Positions 15,703 through 24,890 of a stretch of DNA of 64,000 nt are shown one piece after another (position 1 is the first letter of the stretch; the number at the start of each line of letters is the position of its first letter). Source of the DNA: Gammaproteobacteria bacterium (GTDB lineage Bacteria; Pseudomonadota; Gammaproteobacteria; HTCC5015). The stretch lies in the NCBI GenBank assembly GCA_028284675.1, contig JANQRI010000032.1, forward strand, positions 81,818 through 145,817, given 5' to 3'. The notes beneath the pieces are model-generated. The model did no database searches and had not been told where the DNA came from. It worked only from the letters and a program-made list of their open reading frames with translations. The position numbers and the translations under genes are program-made.

Positions 15703-16779
15703 ATGCTTCGTTTGTTCACAATATTTCTATTCATCCTCCTTTCTACGTTTATTACAGCGTGTGATCGCAGCTCGGAAACCGAGGAGGAAGCCCCATTGCG
15801 GATGGTAAGAACTTTCTGGGTCGCAAATGGGGATATGGATAACTGGTATGAGTTCCCCGGTGTGGTTGAAGCGGCTCGTGAAGCGGATTTAAGTTTCCGT
15901 GTGTCCGGTCAGCTAAAAAAGCTTTCAGCAAGAGAGGGGGATCGGGTTGAAAAAGATCAGTTGCTGGCGCAGCTCGATGCCACTGATTACGATATTCAAC
16001 TGAACAGTCGTCAAGCTGAATATAATAAAGCGGATGCCGACTTTAAACGTGCAGAAAAGTTGGTCAATACAGGTGCAATATCACGTGCCGATCATGAACG
16101 GCTGAAATCACAATGGGAGACATCCGCTGCGGCTCTGGCAGCCGCCCAGCAAAATGTTGCGTACACTTCATTGAAGGCACCGTTCAGCGGGCGCATTGCG
16201 ACACGGCATGTGGAAAATTTTGAGGAGGTTAGCGCCAAGCAGACTATTTATACACTGCAGGACCCTTCTGCCATCACAATTAGGATTGATGTCCCGGAAA
16301 GCATTATGATTCGTGCCAGGGAGAATACTCGGCCCGAAGCCTATGCGGTATTTGCGCAGATTCCTCAACGTAAATTTTCTTTGATCCTGAAAGAGGTTTC
16401 AACCAAAGCCGATGTGCAAACCAGCACTTATGCGGTAACTTTTGATATGCCATTGGTTGATGAGCTGAATATTTTGCCGGGCATGTCAGTGACTGTTTAT
16501 GGCAGGCCTGATAACTCGAACCGTGTTGATGAGGGTGTTATTTCGGTACCGGCTCATACGGTACTTGAAGATATTAACGGGCGCTTTGTTTTTGTAGTTA
16601 AGCGTGAAGCTGATGGCAAAGGCACAATAGAAAAGCGCGCGGTGACCATTGGCGAACTGACGGATTCGGGGTTGACCGTGACCAGTGGTTTACGAATAGG
16701 AGATGAAGTGGTGTCTGCCGGGATGAGCAAAATGACCGACGGACTTAAAGTAAGGTTGCCTGCGGAGGCTGCTCAGTGA
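15703..16779 (+). CDS. RND efflux transporter periplasmic adaptor (membrane fusion) lipoprotein
   Basis: A periplasmic adaptor of 358 residues linking an RND pump to an outer-membrane channel. The signal peptide ends at the lipobox FITAC. It has the lipoyl/biotinyl half motifs (LSFRVSGQLKKL...EGDRVEKDQLLAQLD and YTSLKAPFSGRIATRHVENF), a helical hairpin between them (about residues 95-150), then beta-barrel and membrane-proximal domains ending in SGLRIGDEVVSAGMSKMTDGLKV. It overlaps the pump gene by 4 bp (GTGA). AGAGAG precedes the start. Substrate unknown. Confidence 0.92.
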   Translation: MLRLFTIFLFILLSTFITACDRSSETEEEAPLRMVRTFWVANGDMDNWYEFPGVVEAAREADLSFRVSGQLKKLSAREGDRVEKDQLLAQLDATDYDIQLNSRQAEYNKADADFKRAEKLVNTGAISRADHERLKSQWETSAAALAAAQQNVAYTSLKAPFSGRIATRHVENFEEVSAKQTIYTLQDPSAITIRIDVPESIMIRARENTRPEAYAVFAQIPQRKFSLILKEVSTKADVQTSTYAVTFDMPLVDELNILPGMSVTVYGRPDNSNRVDEGVISVPAHTVLEDINGRFVFVVKREADGKGTIEKRAVTIGELTDSGLTVTSGLRIGDEVVSAGMSKMTDGLKVRLPAEAAQ

Positions 16780-19700
16780 ATATCACCCGCTTTGCGATTG
16801 AAAACAGCCGTTTGACGCTGGTGCTGTTATTTGTGGTGATTGTTACGGGGGCACAGACTTTTTTTACGATGCCGCGCGCTTATGACCCGGGTTTTATTAT
16901 CCGTGCCGCACAGGTTTTAACCCATTTCCCCGGTGCAAGTCCGGAGCGGGTTGAGCAGCTGGTATCGGCGCGCCTTGAGGAGGTCATCAAGGAAATTCCT
17001 GAGCTTGATTTTGTAAACAGTGAATCACGTACCGGTATTTCAATTATCACGGTCAATATCAAGGCAAGTTATACCGAGATGCGCCCGATTTGGGATAACC
17101 TGCGCAGGAAAGTGGAAGAGATTGAAACCGATATGCCGGACGGGGTTATCGGCCCGTTTGTGAACGATGAGTTCGGTGATGTTTATGGCATTGTTTTTAC
17201 CATTTCAGGTGAAGGGTTTAACTATACTGAACTCAATAGTATTGCCGAAGATATTCGCGATGAACTGCAGCGCCTGCCTGATGCAGCAAAAGTTGATATT
17301 CTTGGTGAACAGGAAGAGCGCATATTTATCGAATACGATAATTCGAAGCTGGCCGAACTGAACCTTTCGCCATATCAGCTCTCCCAGTCTTTGGCGAGCC
17401 GTAATATCGTTATATCCGGAGGCAGCTTTACACTGGAAGATGAGCGTATTGCGCTGGAGCCCAGTGGTAATTTTGAATCCATTGACGATATTAAACACAC
17501 CGTGATACGTGTGCCGGGGAGTGATCGTCTGCTATACCTGAAGGATATAGCGCATGTTACTGCGGGTTATGTTGACCCACCCGAATCATTAGTGCATTCC
17601 TCCGGTACCCGTTCGCTGGCATTAGCCATTGCGATGCGTGAAGGCGGTAACAATATTGCGCTGGGTGAACAGGTCAGTGCCGCACTCAAAGGGTTTAACT
17701 TAAAGTACCCTTATGGCATCGAGTTCGATGTTGTCAATTTCAGCCCTGCTGAAGTTGATAAAAAGGTCAGCGATTTTGTGAGTAATCTGCTGCAGGCTGT
17801 GTTGGTCGTCAGCCTGGTTATGCTGGTCAGTTTGAAATTGCGAACCGGTCTGATTGTCTCCAGCCTCATTCCGATCAGTATGCTGATGAGTTTGATCGTA
17901 ATGTCGATGTTTAACATCGGCCTTGACCAGATTTCCCTTGCGGCATTAATTATAGCGCTTGGAATGCTGGTGGATAACGGTATCGTTATGTCTGAAAACA
18001 TTATGGTGCAGATGGAAAAAGGTAAAACTGCGATGCAGGCTGCGGTGGATTCAGCCGCTGAATTGCGGATACCTTTGCTTACCGCCTCATTGACCACGGG
18101 AGCGGCATTTTTGCCGATTTATCTGGCTGAATCTGATGTTGGTGAATTTACCGCCTCATTGTTTAAAGTGGTTACCATAACTTTGCTGTGTTCCTGGGTA
18201 GTTTCAATGACAATAATTCCCATGCTTTGTGTTTCTTTTCTAAAAGTGAAACCGAAGCAGGAATCATTTAGCAGTACATTCTATACGATATATCACCGTA
18301 TACTATCGGTTTTGCTGCGTCACAGAACAGCAACCCTGGCAGGTATCACAGTGCTTGGCCTGGTAATCGTTATTGTCGGGTTCCAGTTTTTACCTAAAGT
18401 TTTTTTTCCGCCCTCCGATCGACTCTATTTTAAGGTTGAACTTGAGTTGCCGACCGGTACCGATATTACAGCCACCCAGCGGGTTGTTTCGGATTTCGAA
18501 AACTTTATACAGCAGAAGCTGACATTGAATGAAACACGCACTCACGGTGTTACCAACTGGATCAGTTATATCGGTAATGCCGGTCCGAGGTTTATCCTGT
18601 CTCATAACCCCAAGCCTTCCAGCCCGGGTTATGCCCTGATGGTCGTGAATGTGAATTCAGACGAGCACGTCGGCAGCTACATGCAGCAACTTCAGCGCTA
18701 CGCAATCGAGCATCATCCGGATTTGGAAATCAAAACACGCCTGATTGAAAATGGGCCGGCAATTGAAAACCCGGTGGAAGTCCGGCTGTCGGGCACGGAT
18801 ATAGATACCTTATTTCATGAAGTCGAAGCTTTGAAACAGAATATGAAAGAAATCGGTGGCTTAACCAACATCAGCGATGACTGGGGACAACGGATTAAAA
18901 AGCTGGTTATCCGGATTGACCAGGCTCGTGCTTTGCGCGCAGGTGTGACCAGTGAGGATATTGCAGTGTCACTACAAGCGGGTATGAGTGGCCTGACGTT
19001 AACCGAATATCGCCGGGGAGAAGATATTATTCCTGTTTTATTGCGTTCCAATGCGGCTAATCAAAACGATATCAGTAAAATTGAATCTCTGGCTGTTTAC
19101 GTGCAATTCACTGGAAAATCTCTTCCGCTCAGGCAAGTCGCTGATATTGAGTTGGTATGGGATGTGGCCAAAATTCTGCGTCGTAACGGTCTGCGGACTG
19201 TTACCGTGGGTGCGCAACTGCAGGACGGCGTGACTGCTGCGGAAAAATTCACGCAATTAAGCCCCTGGTTCCAAGAGCGTTTTCCCAGTGAGCGGACAGA
19301 CATACGTTTTGCACTGGGTGGTGAAAGTGAAACTTCCGGAAAAGCCAATCAATCGATTGCTGATAAGCTGCCTGTTGCAGGCTTTATTATTTTGCTGTTG
19401 CTGGTCGGACAGTTTAATTCCATTCGTAAAGCCGGAATAACGCTAATGACGATTCCTCTTGGAATGATTGGCGTTATTCTTGGATTGCTTGCGGTGAACT
19501 CTTTCTTCGGCTTTATGACCCTGTTGGGTATCGTGTCACTGGCCGGCATTGTGATTAACAATGCGATTGTATTACTTGAACGTATTCAGATAGAGCTCGA
19601 TAACGGTCTTGAGCATATGCAGGCCATTCTTTCCGCTGCGCAACAACGTGCACGGCCTATATTGCTGACCACTGTCACTACTGTGCTCGGTCTTCTCCCG

Positions 19701-19832
19701 CTGTACATCAGCGGCGGTGAGATGTGGGAGCCTATGGCGGTCGCGATTATGGCCGGGCTGTTATTTTCGACAATAATGACGTTGGGCGTAATACCAGTGG
19801 TTTATGCTGCTTTATACAGGGTTAAACCATGA
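16776..19832 (+). CDS. RND family efflux transporter, inner membrane subunit
   Basis: A pump of 1018 residues with the AcrB/MMPL-type duplicated plan: two sets of membrane helices and two large periplasmic porter domains. Helix 4 carries LAALIIALGMLVDNGIVMSENIMV, the proton-relay region with the conserved Asp; the second half has GIVINNAIVLLERI. Its length and the ITRFAIENSRLTLVL start are typical of the multidrug or detergent-type proton antiporters. The GTG start overlaps the adaptor gene's stop. No TolC-like gene or regulator follows, so the outer-membrane channel must be encoded elsewhere. The next 271 bp hold no gene; a weak hairpin (AAACCGG...CGGGTTTTTT) lies near 20067-20093. Confidence 0.93.
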   Translation: MNITRFAIENSRLTLVLLFVVIVTGAQTFFTMPRAYDPGFIIRAAQVLTHFPGASPERVEQLVSARLEEVIKEIPELDFVNSESRTGISIITVNIKASYTEMRPIWDNLRRKVEEIETDMPDGVIGPFVNDEFGDVYGIVFTISGEGFNYTELNSIAEDIRDELQRLPDAAKVDILGEQEERIFIEYDNSKLAELNLSPYQLSQSLASRNIVISGGSFTLEDERIALEPSGNFESIDDIKHTVIRVPGSDRLLYLKDIAHVTAGYVDPPESLVHSSGTRSLALAIAMREGGNNIALGEQVSAALKGFNLKYPYGIEFDVVNFSPAEVDKKVSDFVSNLLQAVLVVSLVMLVSLKLRTGLIVSSLIPISMLMSLIVMSMFNIGLDQISLAALIIALGMLVDNGIVMSENIMVQMEKGKTAMQAAVDSAAELRIPLLTASLTTGAAFLPIYLAESDVGEFTASLFKVVTITLLCSWVVSMTIIPMLCVSFLKVKPKQESFSSTFYTIYHRILSVLLRHRTATLAGITVLGLVIVIVGFQFLPKVFFPPSDRLYFKVELELPTGTDITATQRVVSDFENFIQQKLTLNETRTHGVTNWISYIGNAGPRFILSHNPKPSSPGYALMVVNVNSDEHVGSYMQQLQRYAIEHHPDLEIKTRLIENGPAIENPVEVRLSGTDIDTLFHEVEALKQNMKEIGGLTNISDDWGQRIKKLVIRIDQARALRAGVTSEDIAVSLQAGMSGLTLTEYRRGEDIIPVLLRSNAANQNDISKIESLAVYVQFTGKSLPLRQVADIELVWDVAKILRRNGLRTVTVGAQLQDGVTAAEKFTQLSPWFQERFPSERTDIRFALGGESETSGKANQSIADKLPVAGFIILLLLVGQFNSIRKAGITLMTIPLGMIGVILGLLAVNSFFGFMTLLGIVSLAGIVINNAIVLLERIQIELDNGLEHMQAILSAAQQRARPILLTTVTTVLGLLPLYISGGEMWEPMAVAIMAGLLFSTIMTLGVIPVVYAALYRVKP

Positions 19833-20103
19833 AATTTAATCTATTGAACAAGACACATATTAAAGCAACAGGCCGGGTATCGAGCTTCTGCCGATACACT
19901 AAAATAACCGGATAAATCCTCTGATTAGTCCTAATTAATGATTGAAATCGATTTTTCCGATTTTAATATATACCCTCGCATATGATGTATTTATCGGGCA
20001 AAAATAATGTGTTCGGTTTTTGCACTGTAAGGAGGTTTTTGTCTGGCTCCATGAGCTTTTAGTCTAAACCGGTAGAAACGGGTCGGGTTTTTTAGGAGGA
20101 ACT

Positions 20104-20658
20104 ATGGTTGGTTTTATGAAAGAGCTAAATATGCAAATTCTAATATTCATAATTTTAATAGGGGCTTTATATTTGGGGTTTAGAGACTGGTCTTCTGATG
20201 AGGAAAAGGCTACCAGGAGCCAGGTGAGTAAATGGGCAGAAAAATTAGACAGAAATGTTAATTCGTCTGGGGTTTATATTCAATGGGAGTCAGATACATT
20301 GCCCGAAAATGATGCATGGGGTACGCCTCTGAAAGTGGATTACAGAAATGAAGGTCTTGCTGAGTTTGTTTATGTAAAGTCGGCAGGAGAAGATTTAACA
20401 TGGGATACTGAAGATGATTTGCAGTCTTCAAGAATGCAACTCAATGCTAAAGGGATTGGTGTAGGAATAAAAGAAAATACGGCAGAAGTTGCAAAAGAAG
20501 CAACAAAGGGCATCGCCGAGGGTGTGAAGGAAGAGACCGGTAAAGCAGTTGATGCCGCTAAAGAAAAAACCAAAGAAGTTACGTTGGCAGCAAAAGAAAA
20601 GGCATGGGGGTTTTTTAACGGCTTAAAAGGGGATGCCTCAAAAGAAACAGAGCCTTAG
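20104..20658 (+). CDS. Membrane-anchored protein with GspG-like segment and LEA-like helical tail
   Basis: A protein of 184 residues with an excellent AGGAGGAA ribosome-binding site. An N-terminal helix (about residues 11-25) anchors it. Residues 70-105 contain DAWGTPLKVDYRN and SAGEDLTWDTEDDL, which resemble the C-terminal calcium-site region of type II pseudopilins (DPWG.P ... S.G.D...T.DDI). Residues 115-170 are an amphipathic, Lys/Glu/Ala-rich repeat (VAKEATKGIAEGVKEETGKA) like late-embryogenesis-abundant proteins. It lacks the pseudopilin processing site, so it is not a standard GspG. The combination is unusual and the function unknown. No partner gene is apparent. Confidence 0.7.
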   Translation: MVGFMKELNMQILIFIILIGALYLGFRDWSSDEEKATRSQVSKWAEKLDRNVNSSGVYIQWESDTLPENDAWGTPLKVDYRNEGLAEFVYVKSAGEDLTWDTEDDLQSSRMQLNAKGIGVGIKENTAEVAKEATKGIAEGVKEETGKAVDAAKEKTKEVTLAAKEKAWGFFNGLKGDASKETEP

Positions 20659-20834
20659 TCATAGTATATAGAAAAAACCTTGTTATAGCCTCGCAAATAC
20701 ACTCAGAAGGAGTTTATGTGCCGGAGTTTATAATGCTGCCTTTTATATAGTCCAAAATGACGATTGCAATCAATATGTTGTATCGCTAGGATATCGATAA
20801 AATAAACAAGCTTTATTAATACCGTTAAAAAAAG

Positions 20835-20852
20835 AAAAAACGGCTGTTTTTT
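20835..20852. terminator. A/T-rich hairpin, possible weak terminator
   Basis: AAAAAAC-GGCT-GTTTTTT forms a 7-bp stem with a T-rich 3' arm. It lies 32 bp before the next start codon, within the 225-bp gap after the GspG-like gene. The rest of this gap shows no coding sequence. Confidence 0.4.
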
Positions 20853-20883
20853 GGCATTTTGGATGTCTGCTGGAGTGAAACCC

Positions 20884-21321
20884 ATGCTTCGGAAATATGC
20901 CCTTATTTTATTCGCTGTAGGAGGCGTAAGCCATTTAATTCTGGGTCTGGTTTATGTCACTGCAGATGAATTTATGTCTTATCATGGGCAGGCATTATTA
21001 ACTGACTGGGGTAGTCTGGATAGTAACTATAAGACTTTATTGCTGGCCCTGATTAGACTGGCCGGCGCCGGCGCTTTGGTCACAGGTTTGGTTAATCTGG
21101 CGCTTGTTATTTATTTTTTCCGTCGCGGCTACTCAACGTTAATTTGGTTACTGCCGGTGACAGCTTTGACTTTTCAATTAGTAACGAATTATGTGGTCTA
21201 TTCAGTATATGTTAATACGCCCGGTGAACCGCCATTAGTGCCGGTAAGCCTGGGAACAGTTGTTTTGCTTTTGGCGACCACATTACTAATAGCCGGTATG
21301 CGAGGCAAACATGAGCAGTGA
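20884..21321 (+). CDS. Hypothetical four-helix membrane protein
   Basis: A protein of 145 residues with four predicted helices (about 5-25, 53-78, 84-104 and 116-138) and a short basic tail. The ATG at 20884 has TGGAG 8 bp upstream, better than the in-frame ATGs at 20851 and 20863. The family is not recognised. Its last bases overlap a possible GTG start of the next gene (GTGA, 21318-21321), although the better start of that gene is 21345. The two membrane protein genes are probably co-transcribed. Confidence 0.7.
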   Translation: MLRKYALILFAVGGVSHLILGLVYVTADEFMSYHGQALLTDWGSLDSNYKTLLLALIRLAGAGALVTGLVNLALVIYFFRRGYSTLIWLLPVTALTFQLVTNYVVYSVYVNTPGEPPLVPVSLGTVVLLLATTLLIAGMRGKHEQ

Positions 21322-21344
21322 AAATAATTCAGTTGGGGATATTT

Positions 21345-22379
21345 ATGTATACGGATGAAGATTTAAATCTGGCGATTAAAAAAGGGGTTTTTACGAAATC
21401 ATCTGTCAAGGAGTTTAGAAATCTGATATTAGCATTAAAGGGTTCGTCTTCTGTTGATGAAGAACATTTTAAGCTAATTGGCCGTTTTAACGATACTTTT
21501 ATTGTGATCGCGTGTGCGCTGTTGCTTTTTTCCTCTCTTTGGATATTAAAATCCATTAATGACAGTTTAGGGTTTATAGTGTTCACGGTTTTGTCTTGGT
21601 ATTTGTCACAATTTTTTATATTTAAAAAGAAAATGGCGCTCCCGGCTATTTTTTTAACATTATCTTTCGTGGGGGGAGTCTTTGCATTATTTCTTTCCTT
21701 TTTTTTCTTTTCCTCAGAAGAAGCGTTTATCGCTGCCAGTGTAGCATCAATAATTGCTGCTTATGTCCATTGGTCACATTTTAAAGTTCCCATTACAATC
21801 GCAGCCGGTACAGTAGCGATTCTGGGCCTGCTGGTTTCAATTGTTTTCAATATATTTCCCGATGCAAGAAGCTGGATGTTACTTATCATGCTTATATGCG
21901 GTCTCGCATCATTTTCATTCGCGATGTATTGGGATTCTTCTGATAGAAACAGAAAAACACGCCGCTCTGATGTGGCTTATTGGCTGCACTTCCTTGCGGC
22001 GCCGCTGATTATTCATCCGGTTGTTTCGCATCTTGGAGTGCTCAGTGGAGATGAAAGTATAAGTAATATGATTGCTATTGTTATTTTATATATGGTAATG
22101 ACTTCTATATCAATTATTATAGATCGACGTGTGTTTATGGTTTCTTCACTGCTTTACATGCTTTATGTAATTACAGTTTTTATTAATACATTTGGTGGAA
22201 TAGGCTATAGTTTTGCGTTAATGGGCGTTGTTATGGGGGCAACACTTTTATTATTGTCAGCTTTCTGGCGTCGGATTAGGCGATATATGTTTAAAGTACT
22301 CCCAGATAAAATAAAAAATCATATTCCAAAAGTTGATGCAGTTTATAAATACCGGAGCTTTTACAGGCGAGCTAACTGA
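21345..22379 (+). CDS. Polytopic inner membrane protein, DUF2157-like N-terminus
   Basis: A protein of 344 residues. A soluble N-terminal segment (MYTDEDLNLAIKKGVFTKSSVKEFRN) resembles the short helical head seen before the membrane part of DUF2157-type proteins, followed by about ten hydrophobic helices and a basic C-terminus (RRIRRYMFKVLPDKIKNH). The ATG at 21345 has a GGGGA site at 7 bp. The function is unknown; no transporter signature or charged pore motif is evident. It lies 23 bp after the four-helix membrane protein gene in the same orientation. Confidence 0.75.
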   Translation: MYTDEDLNLAIKKGVFTKSSVKEFRNLILALKGSSSVDEEHFKLIGRFNDTFIVIACALLLFSSLWILKSINDSLGFIVFTVLSWYLSQFFIFKKKMALPAIFLTLSFVGGVFALFLSFFFFSSEEAFIAASVASIIAAYVHWSHFKVPITIAAGTVAILGLLVSIVFNIFPDARSWMLLIMLICGLASFSFAMYWDSSDRNRKTRRSDVAYWLHFLAAPLIIHPVVSHLGVLSGDESISNMIAIVILYMVMTSISIIIDRRVFMVSSLLYMLYVITVFINTFGGIGYSFALMGVVMGATLLLLSAFWRRIRRYMFKVLPDKIKNHIPKVDAVYKYRSFYRRAN

Positions 22380-22436
22380 TATGCTTATCAGGTATACGGT
22401 ATTAACTCAAATGCTCTAAAATAGTTATTGGAGGCA

Positions 22437-22511
22437 ATGAACCGGACTAATAATTATCCAGAGTATTATATGGTTGTGGAGAGTGCCCGGGCCGGTGTTA
22501 CTCGCCCTTAA
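22437..22511 (+). CDS. Possible 24-residue small protein or leader peptide
   Basis: A short open frame starts at an ATG with a strong TGGAGG site 2-7 bp upstream and ends at TAA 22509-22511. The product is polar and Tyr-rich at its start (NNYPEYYMVV) and does not resemble a known leader peptide. It lies in the 198-bp gap before the next membrane protein gene, so it could be a leader, a decayed gene or chance. Confidence 0.25.
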   Translation: MNRTNNYPEYYMVVESARAGVTRP

Positions 22512-22577
22512 GAATATTGCTAATCGGCTTGGTTGTTTTTGCTGCTGTTAGTCTGGATGCTTATGGAGGTCGGCAGT

Positions 22578-23087
22578 ATGAGTAAGCGCACCTGGGATCT
22601 TTTCGTTGAGCTTCGAAAAGAGCTCGTAGAGAGTCAAAGGATCCGGTCACAGATTCTGGGGTTCAAAATCACGTTTGTCAGTGCTTTTGTGGCGTTGTTG
22701 GAGGGCTCTGATTCAGCGAAAATTTTGTTTGTGATTCCGGCATTTGCGTCAATATGCTTTGATTACATAATCCATAGTTATAGTTTTTCCATCAAGCGAA
22801 TTGGTGGATATATTCGAAATCATATTGAGAAACAACTTATCAAAGATGGTGAGTTTGATCAGGATTTTGTAAGCTGGCAGTGTTATCTGCAGAACCCTGA
22901 GACAAAGCAAAATCTTGTTCTATACGGCAATTTCGGTTTTACATTGTTGGTTTCAATTGTGGCCGGCTATGCGTTGTGGTCTCCATTTCTTCCGGTCTTT
23001 ACGCCTATGCTGATAGCGGCTCTGGTGATTGCATTATTTGCAGATATTTATGCCTATCTTTCCCCGCGAAAATTAGGCGAATGGTAG
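22578..23087 (+). CDS. Hypothetical membrane protein with N-terminal coiled head
   Basis: A protein of 169 residues from the ATG at 22578, which has GGAGG about 9 bp upstream; an in-frame ATG at 22533 adds 15 hydrophobic residues without a site. A charged helix (LFVELRKELVESQRIRSQI) precedes two helices (about 29-60), a cytosolic segment with DGEFDQDFVSWQCYLQNPETKQN, and two C-terminal helices (about 113-152). The family is not recognised by name. The gene is single, with unassigned DNA on both sides. Confidence 0.65.
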   Translation: MSKRTWDLFVELRKELVESQRIRSQILGFKITFVSAFVALLEGSDSAKILFVIPAFASICFDYIIHSYSFSIKRIGGYIRNHIEKQLIKDGEFDQDFVSWQCYLQNPETKQNLVLYGNFGFTLLVSIVAGYALWSPFLPVFTPMLIAALVIALFADIYAYLSPRKLGEW

Positions 23088-23568
23088 AGACTTGATATGT
23101 GAGGGGTAGAGGAACAGTCTTAAAACTTTGTTGGTGATTTTCCAATTTGCGTGAATATTTCCATGTATAAGTCATATAAGTATGTATAATAACTAGGGTA
23201 ACAGCTGGCTTTACAGGACAGTAGTTTTAAAAAAACATTAAGGATATTTTCTATTTTATTGATTTGAAAGGGAAAATCGAAGTCTTTTTGTTTCTGGTTG
23301 ATGTGACCTCAGGCAAGGGCCTTCTGGCTAAAATACACATTAACCAGGCTAAGTTCGCGATATTAAGCTGAATTCGGGCGTTGAATAAGCATCAACAGCA
23401 GATAAAAGTTTTGTGATCTTAACAAAGTTATCGATTGATTTTAAATTGATCTTCGTCACACAATCTTGTTACAAACCTAGTACTGAAGACAAGTTTATGG
23501 TTACATTCCGCATGTTGTAGATTATTATTTAGCAGATGGAGTAAGAATTAATACATTTAAGAGGTTTT
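23088..23568. other. 481-bp intergenic region without a recognisable gene
   Basis: AT-rich DNA upstream of the response regulator gene. It contains a TATAAT-like box within AAGTATGTATAATAAC (around 23180-23195), a second TTGATTT/TTAAATTG-rich stretch near 23430-23450, and an AAGAGG ribosome-binding site just before 23569. No open frame with coding character and no stable RNA fold is evident. Confidence 0.5.
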
Positions 23569-24186
23569 ATGGGAGACATGGACAGAGAAGCAAGCGTTTT
23601 TGTCATTGACGATAATGAGTTTTGGCGAAATTCTATAAACGATACTCTGAAGCTCGCGGGCTTTCAGGTTAAATTGTTTGATTCTGCCGAGGCTTTTCTT
23701 GAGGAGTTTCAGCCTGAGCAAGCCGGTTGTCTGGTGCTTGAGGTGCAATTACCGAGTATGGGCGGGCTTGCGCTTCAGGAAACCTTATCACGACATGAAA
23801 TACAGCCCCCGATAGTGTTTGTCAGCTCTGAACCCAATGTTACTGTTTCTGTCCAGGCGATGAAGGCCGGAGCAGTGGACTTTTTGCAAAAACCTTTTAA
23901 AGACATTGAGTTGCTGGCTCGTGTTCAGGAAGCAATTGACCGTGATCGCTATCACCGTCAACGCTATATGCAGGCCTGTTATGTTAATGATCGCATCGAT
24001 AGCTTGACCCGACGTGAAAAAGAGGTCATGAATCTGGTGCTTGAAGGTCTGACAAACAAAGAAATCGCTAACCTTTTGGGCTTAAGTCACCGGACGGTGG
24101 AGTTACATCGCTCCCGGGTGATGGCGAAAATGAAAGCCCATTCCATCGTAGAGCTGGTTAAAATGACCAGCGCCTCAGAAGCTTAA
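23569..24186 (+). CDS. FixJ/NarL-type response regulator with Glu at the phospho-acceptor position
   Basis: A two-domain regulator of 205 residues. The receiver domain (about 8-125) keeps the acidic pocket D14/D15, the conserved Ser in FVSSEP and the Lys in LQKPF, but the phosphorylatable Asp is replaced by E58 (GCLVLEVQLPSMGG, where FixJ-type proteins have LVxD). The C-terminal LuxR-type helix-turn-helix (about 140-200) is intact: LTRREKEVMNLVLEGLTNKEIANLLGLS, then HRTVELHRSRVMAKM. Glu can mimic phosphorylation, so the protein may be constitutively active. No histidine kinase gene is nearby. AAGAGG precedes the ATG. Confidence 0.9.
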   Translation: MGDMDREASVFVIDDNEFWRNSINDTLKLAGFQVKLFDSAEAFLEEFQPEQAGCLVLEVQLPSMGGLALQETLSRHEIQPPIVFVSSEPNVTVSVQAMKAGAVDFLQKPFKDIELLARVQEAIDRDRYHRQRYMQACYVNDRIDSLTRREKEVMNLVLEGLTNKEIANLLGLSHRTVELHRSRVMAKMKAHSIVELVKMTSASEA

Positions 24187-24209
24187 AACAGCCCGAAAAT
24201 CATCACCTT

Positions 24210-24244
24210 ATATCACTCGCGGGATATGACCCCGCGAGTGATAT
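24210..24244. terminator. Perfect 14-bp stem-loop after the response regulator gene
   Basis: ATATCACTCGCGGG and CCCGCGAGTGATAT pair perfectly around the loop ATATGAC. It begins 23 bp after the stop codon. No T-run follows, so it is either an mRNA-stabilising or a weak termination structure. The symmetric CACTCGCGGG arms could also bind a dimeric protein. Confidence 0.6.
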
Positions 24245-24349
24245 GTATTCGCACTGACAGACAGAGCTGTACAAATTGTCTATATACATAATGTATAAGA
24301 AATATCCAGTTTCTGACTGTTCATTGAGTGTGAAAGGGAGGCGGGAAAA

Positions 24350-24859
24350 ATGCCGCAAACGATTGATTTATCTTCATTATCGCCAAAACAGCTGTTTTCA
24401 TTGGCTATTCAGGTTGAGCGATTTCATTTTCAGTTTTTTAAGAGTTGGGCAAACCGACTACAAACATTTGATAATAATGCCGTGCAATTGCTGAATTCTT
24501 TGGGCGCGGATGCCAAGCAACGCTATCAGGCGCTAAAATCAACAAGTCGCCGCCTTTTTGGGGGTGAGCTACCTGAGCCTGACCCAGAGCTGTATGCCAG
24601 CATGGTTCGGCATATTGATCTTCCCGGGTTGCGGTATTTTGTAACGAGCAGCGAAGAATCAAGGAATATTCTGGATATTGCGTTGTCTTTGCAAAAAAAT
24701 ACAATTGAGTTACTGGACCATATTGAGAGGGTGCTGGAACCCCGTCATCATTACCAACTTAGCAATTTGAGTGAGAGTGCACAGGTTAATATATCCATGG
24801 TTTCTGAGCATTTTGCGATAGTGCGCAACGAACGCGTTGTTTCTGAGTTGGATTCTTAG
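24350..24859 (+). CDS. Hypothetical all-helical protein, possibly ferritin-like fold
   Basis: A soluble protein of 169 residues with a GGGAGG ribosome-binding site. Long amphipathic helices are predicted (LFSLAIQVERFHFQFFKSWANRL; EESRNILDIALSLQKNTIELLDHIERVL). The spacing of Glu and His on these helices (E23, H26, E126, H129 approximately) is reminiscent of rubrerythrin or ferritin-like four-helix bundles, but the full di-iron motif is not present, so this is only a suggestion. It lies convergent to glgA with 31 bp between them. Function unknown. Confidence 0.65.
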   Translation: MPQTIDLSSLSPKQLFSLAIQVERFHFQFFKSWANRLQTFDNNAVQLLNSLGADAKQRYQALKSTSRRLFGGELPEPDPELYASMVRHIDLPGLRYFVTSSEESRNILDIALSLQKNTIELLDHIERVLEPRHHYQLSNLSESAQVNISMVSEHFAIVRNERVVSELDS

Positions 24860-24890
24860 TGATGGCAATAATCAGGTATTGATAGCTGAA

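Noticed and set aside
20067..20093. Terminator or riboswitch after the RND pump gene
   Set aside because: The AAACCGG/CGGGTTT pairing needs a bulge and is too weak, and no conserved riboswitch core is visible.
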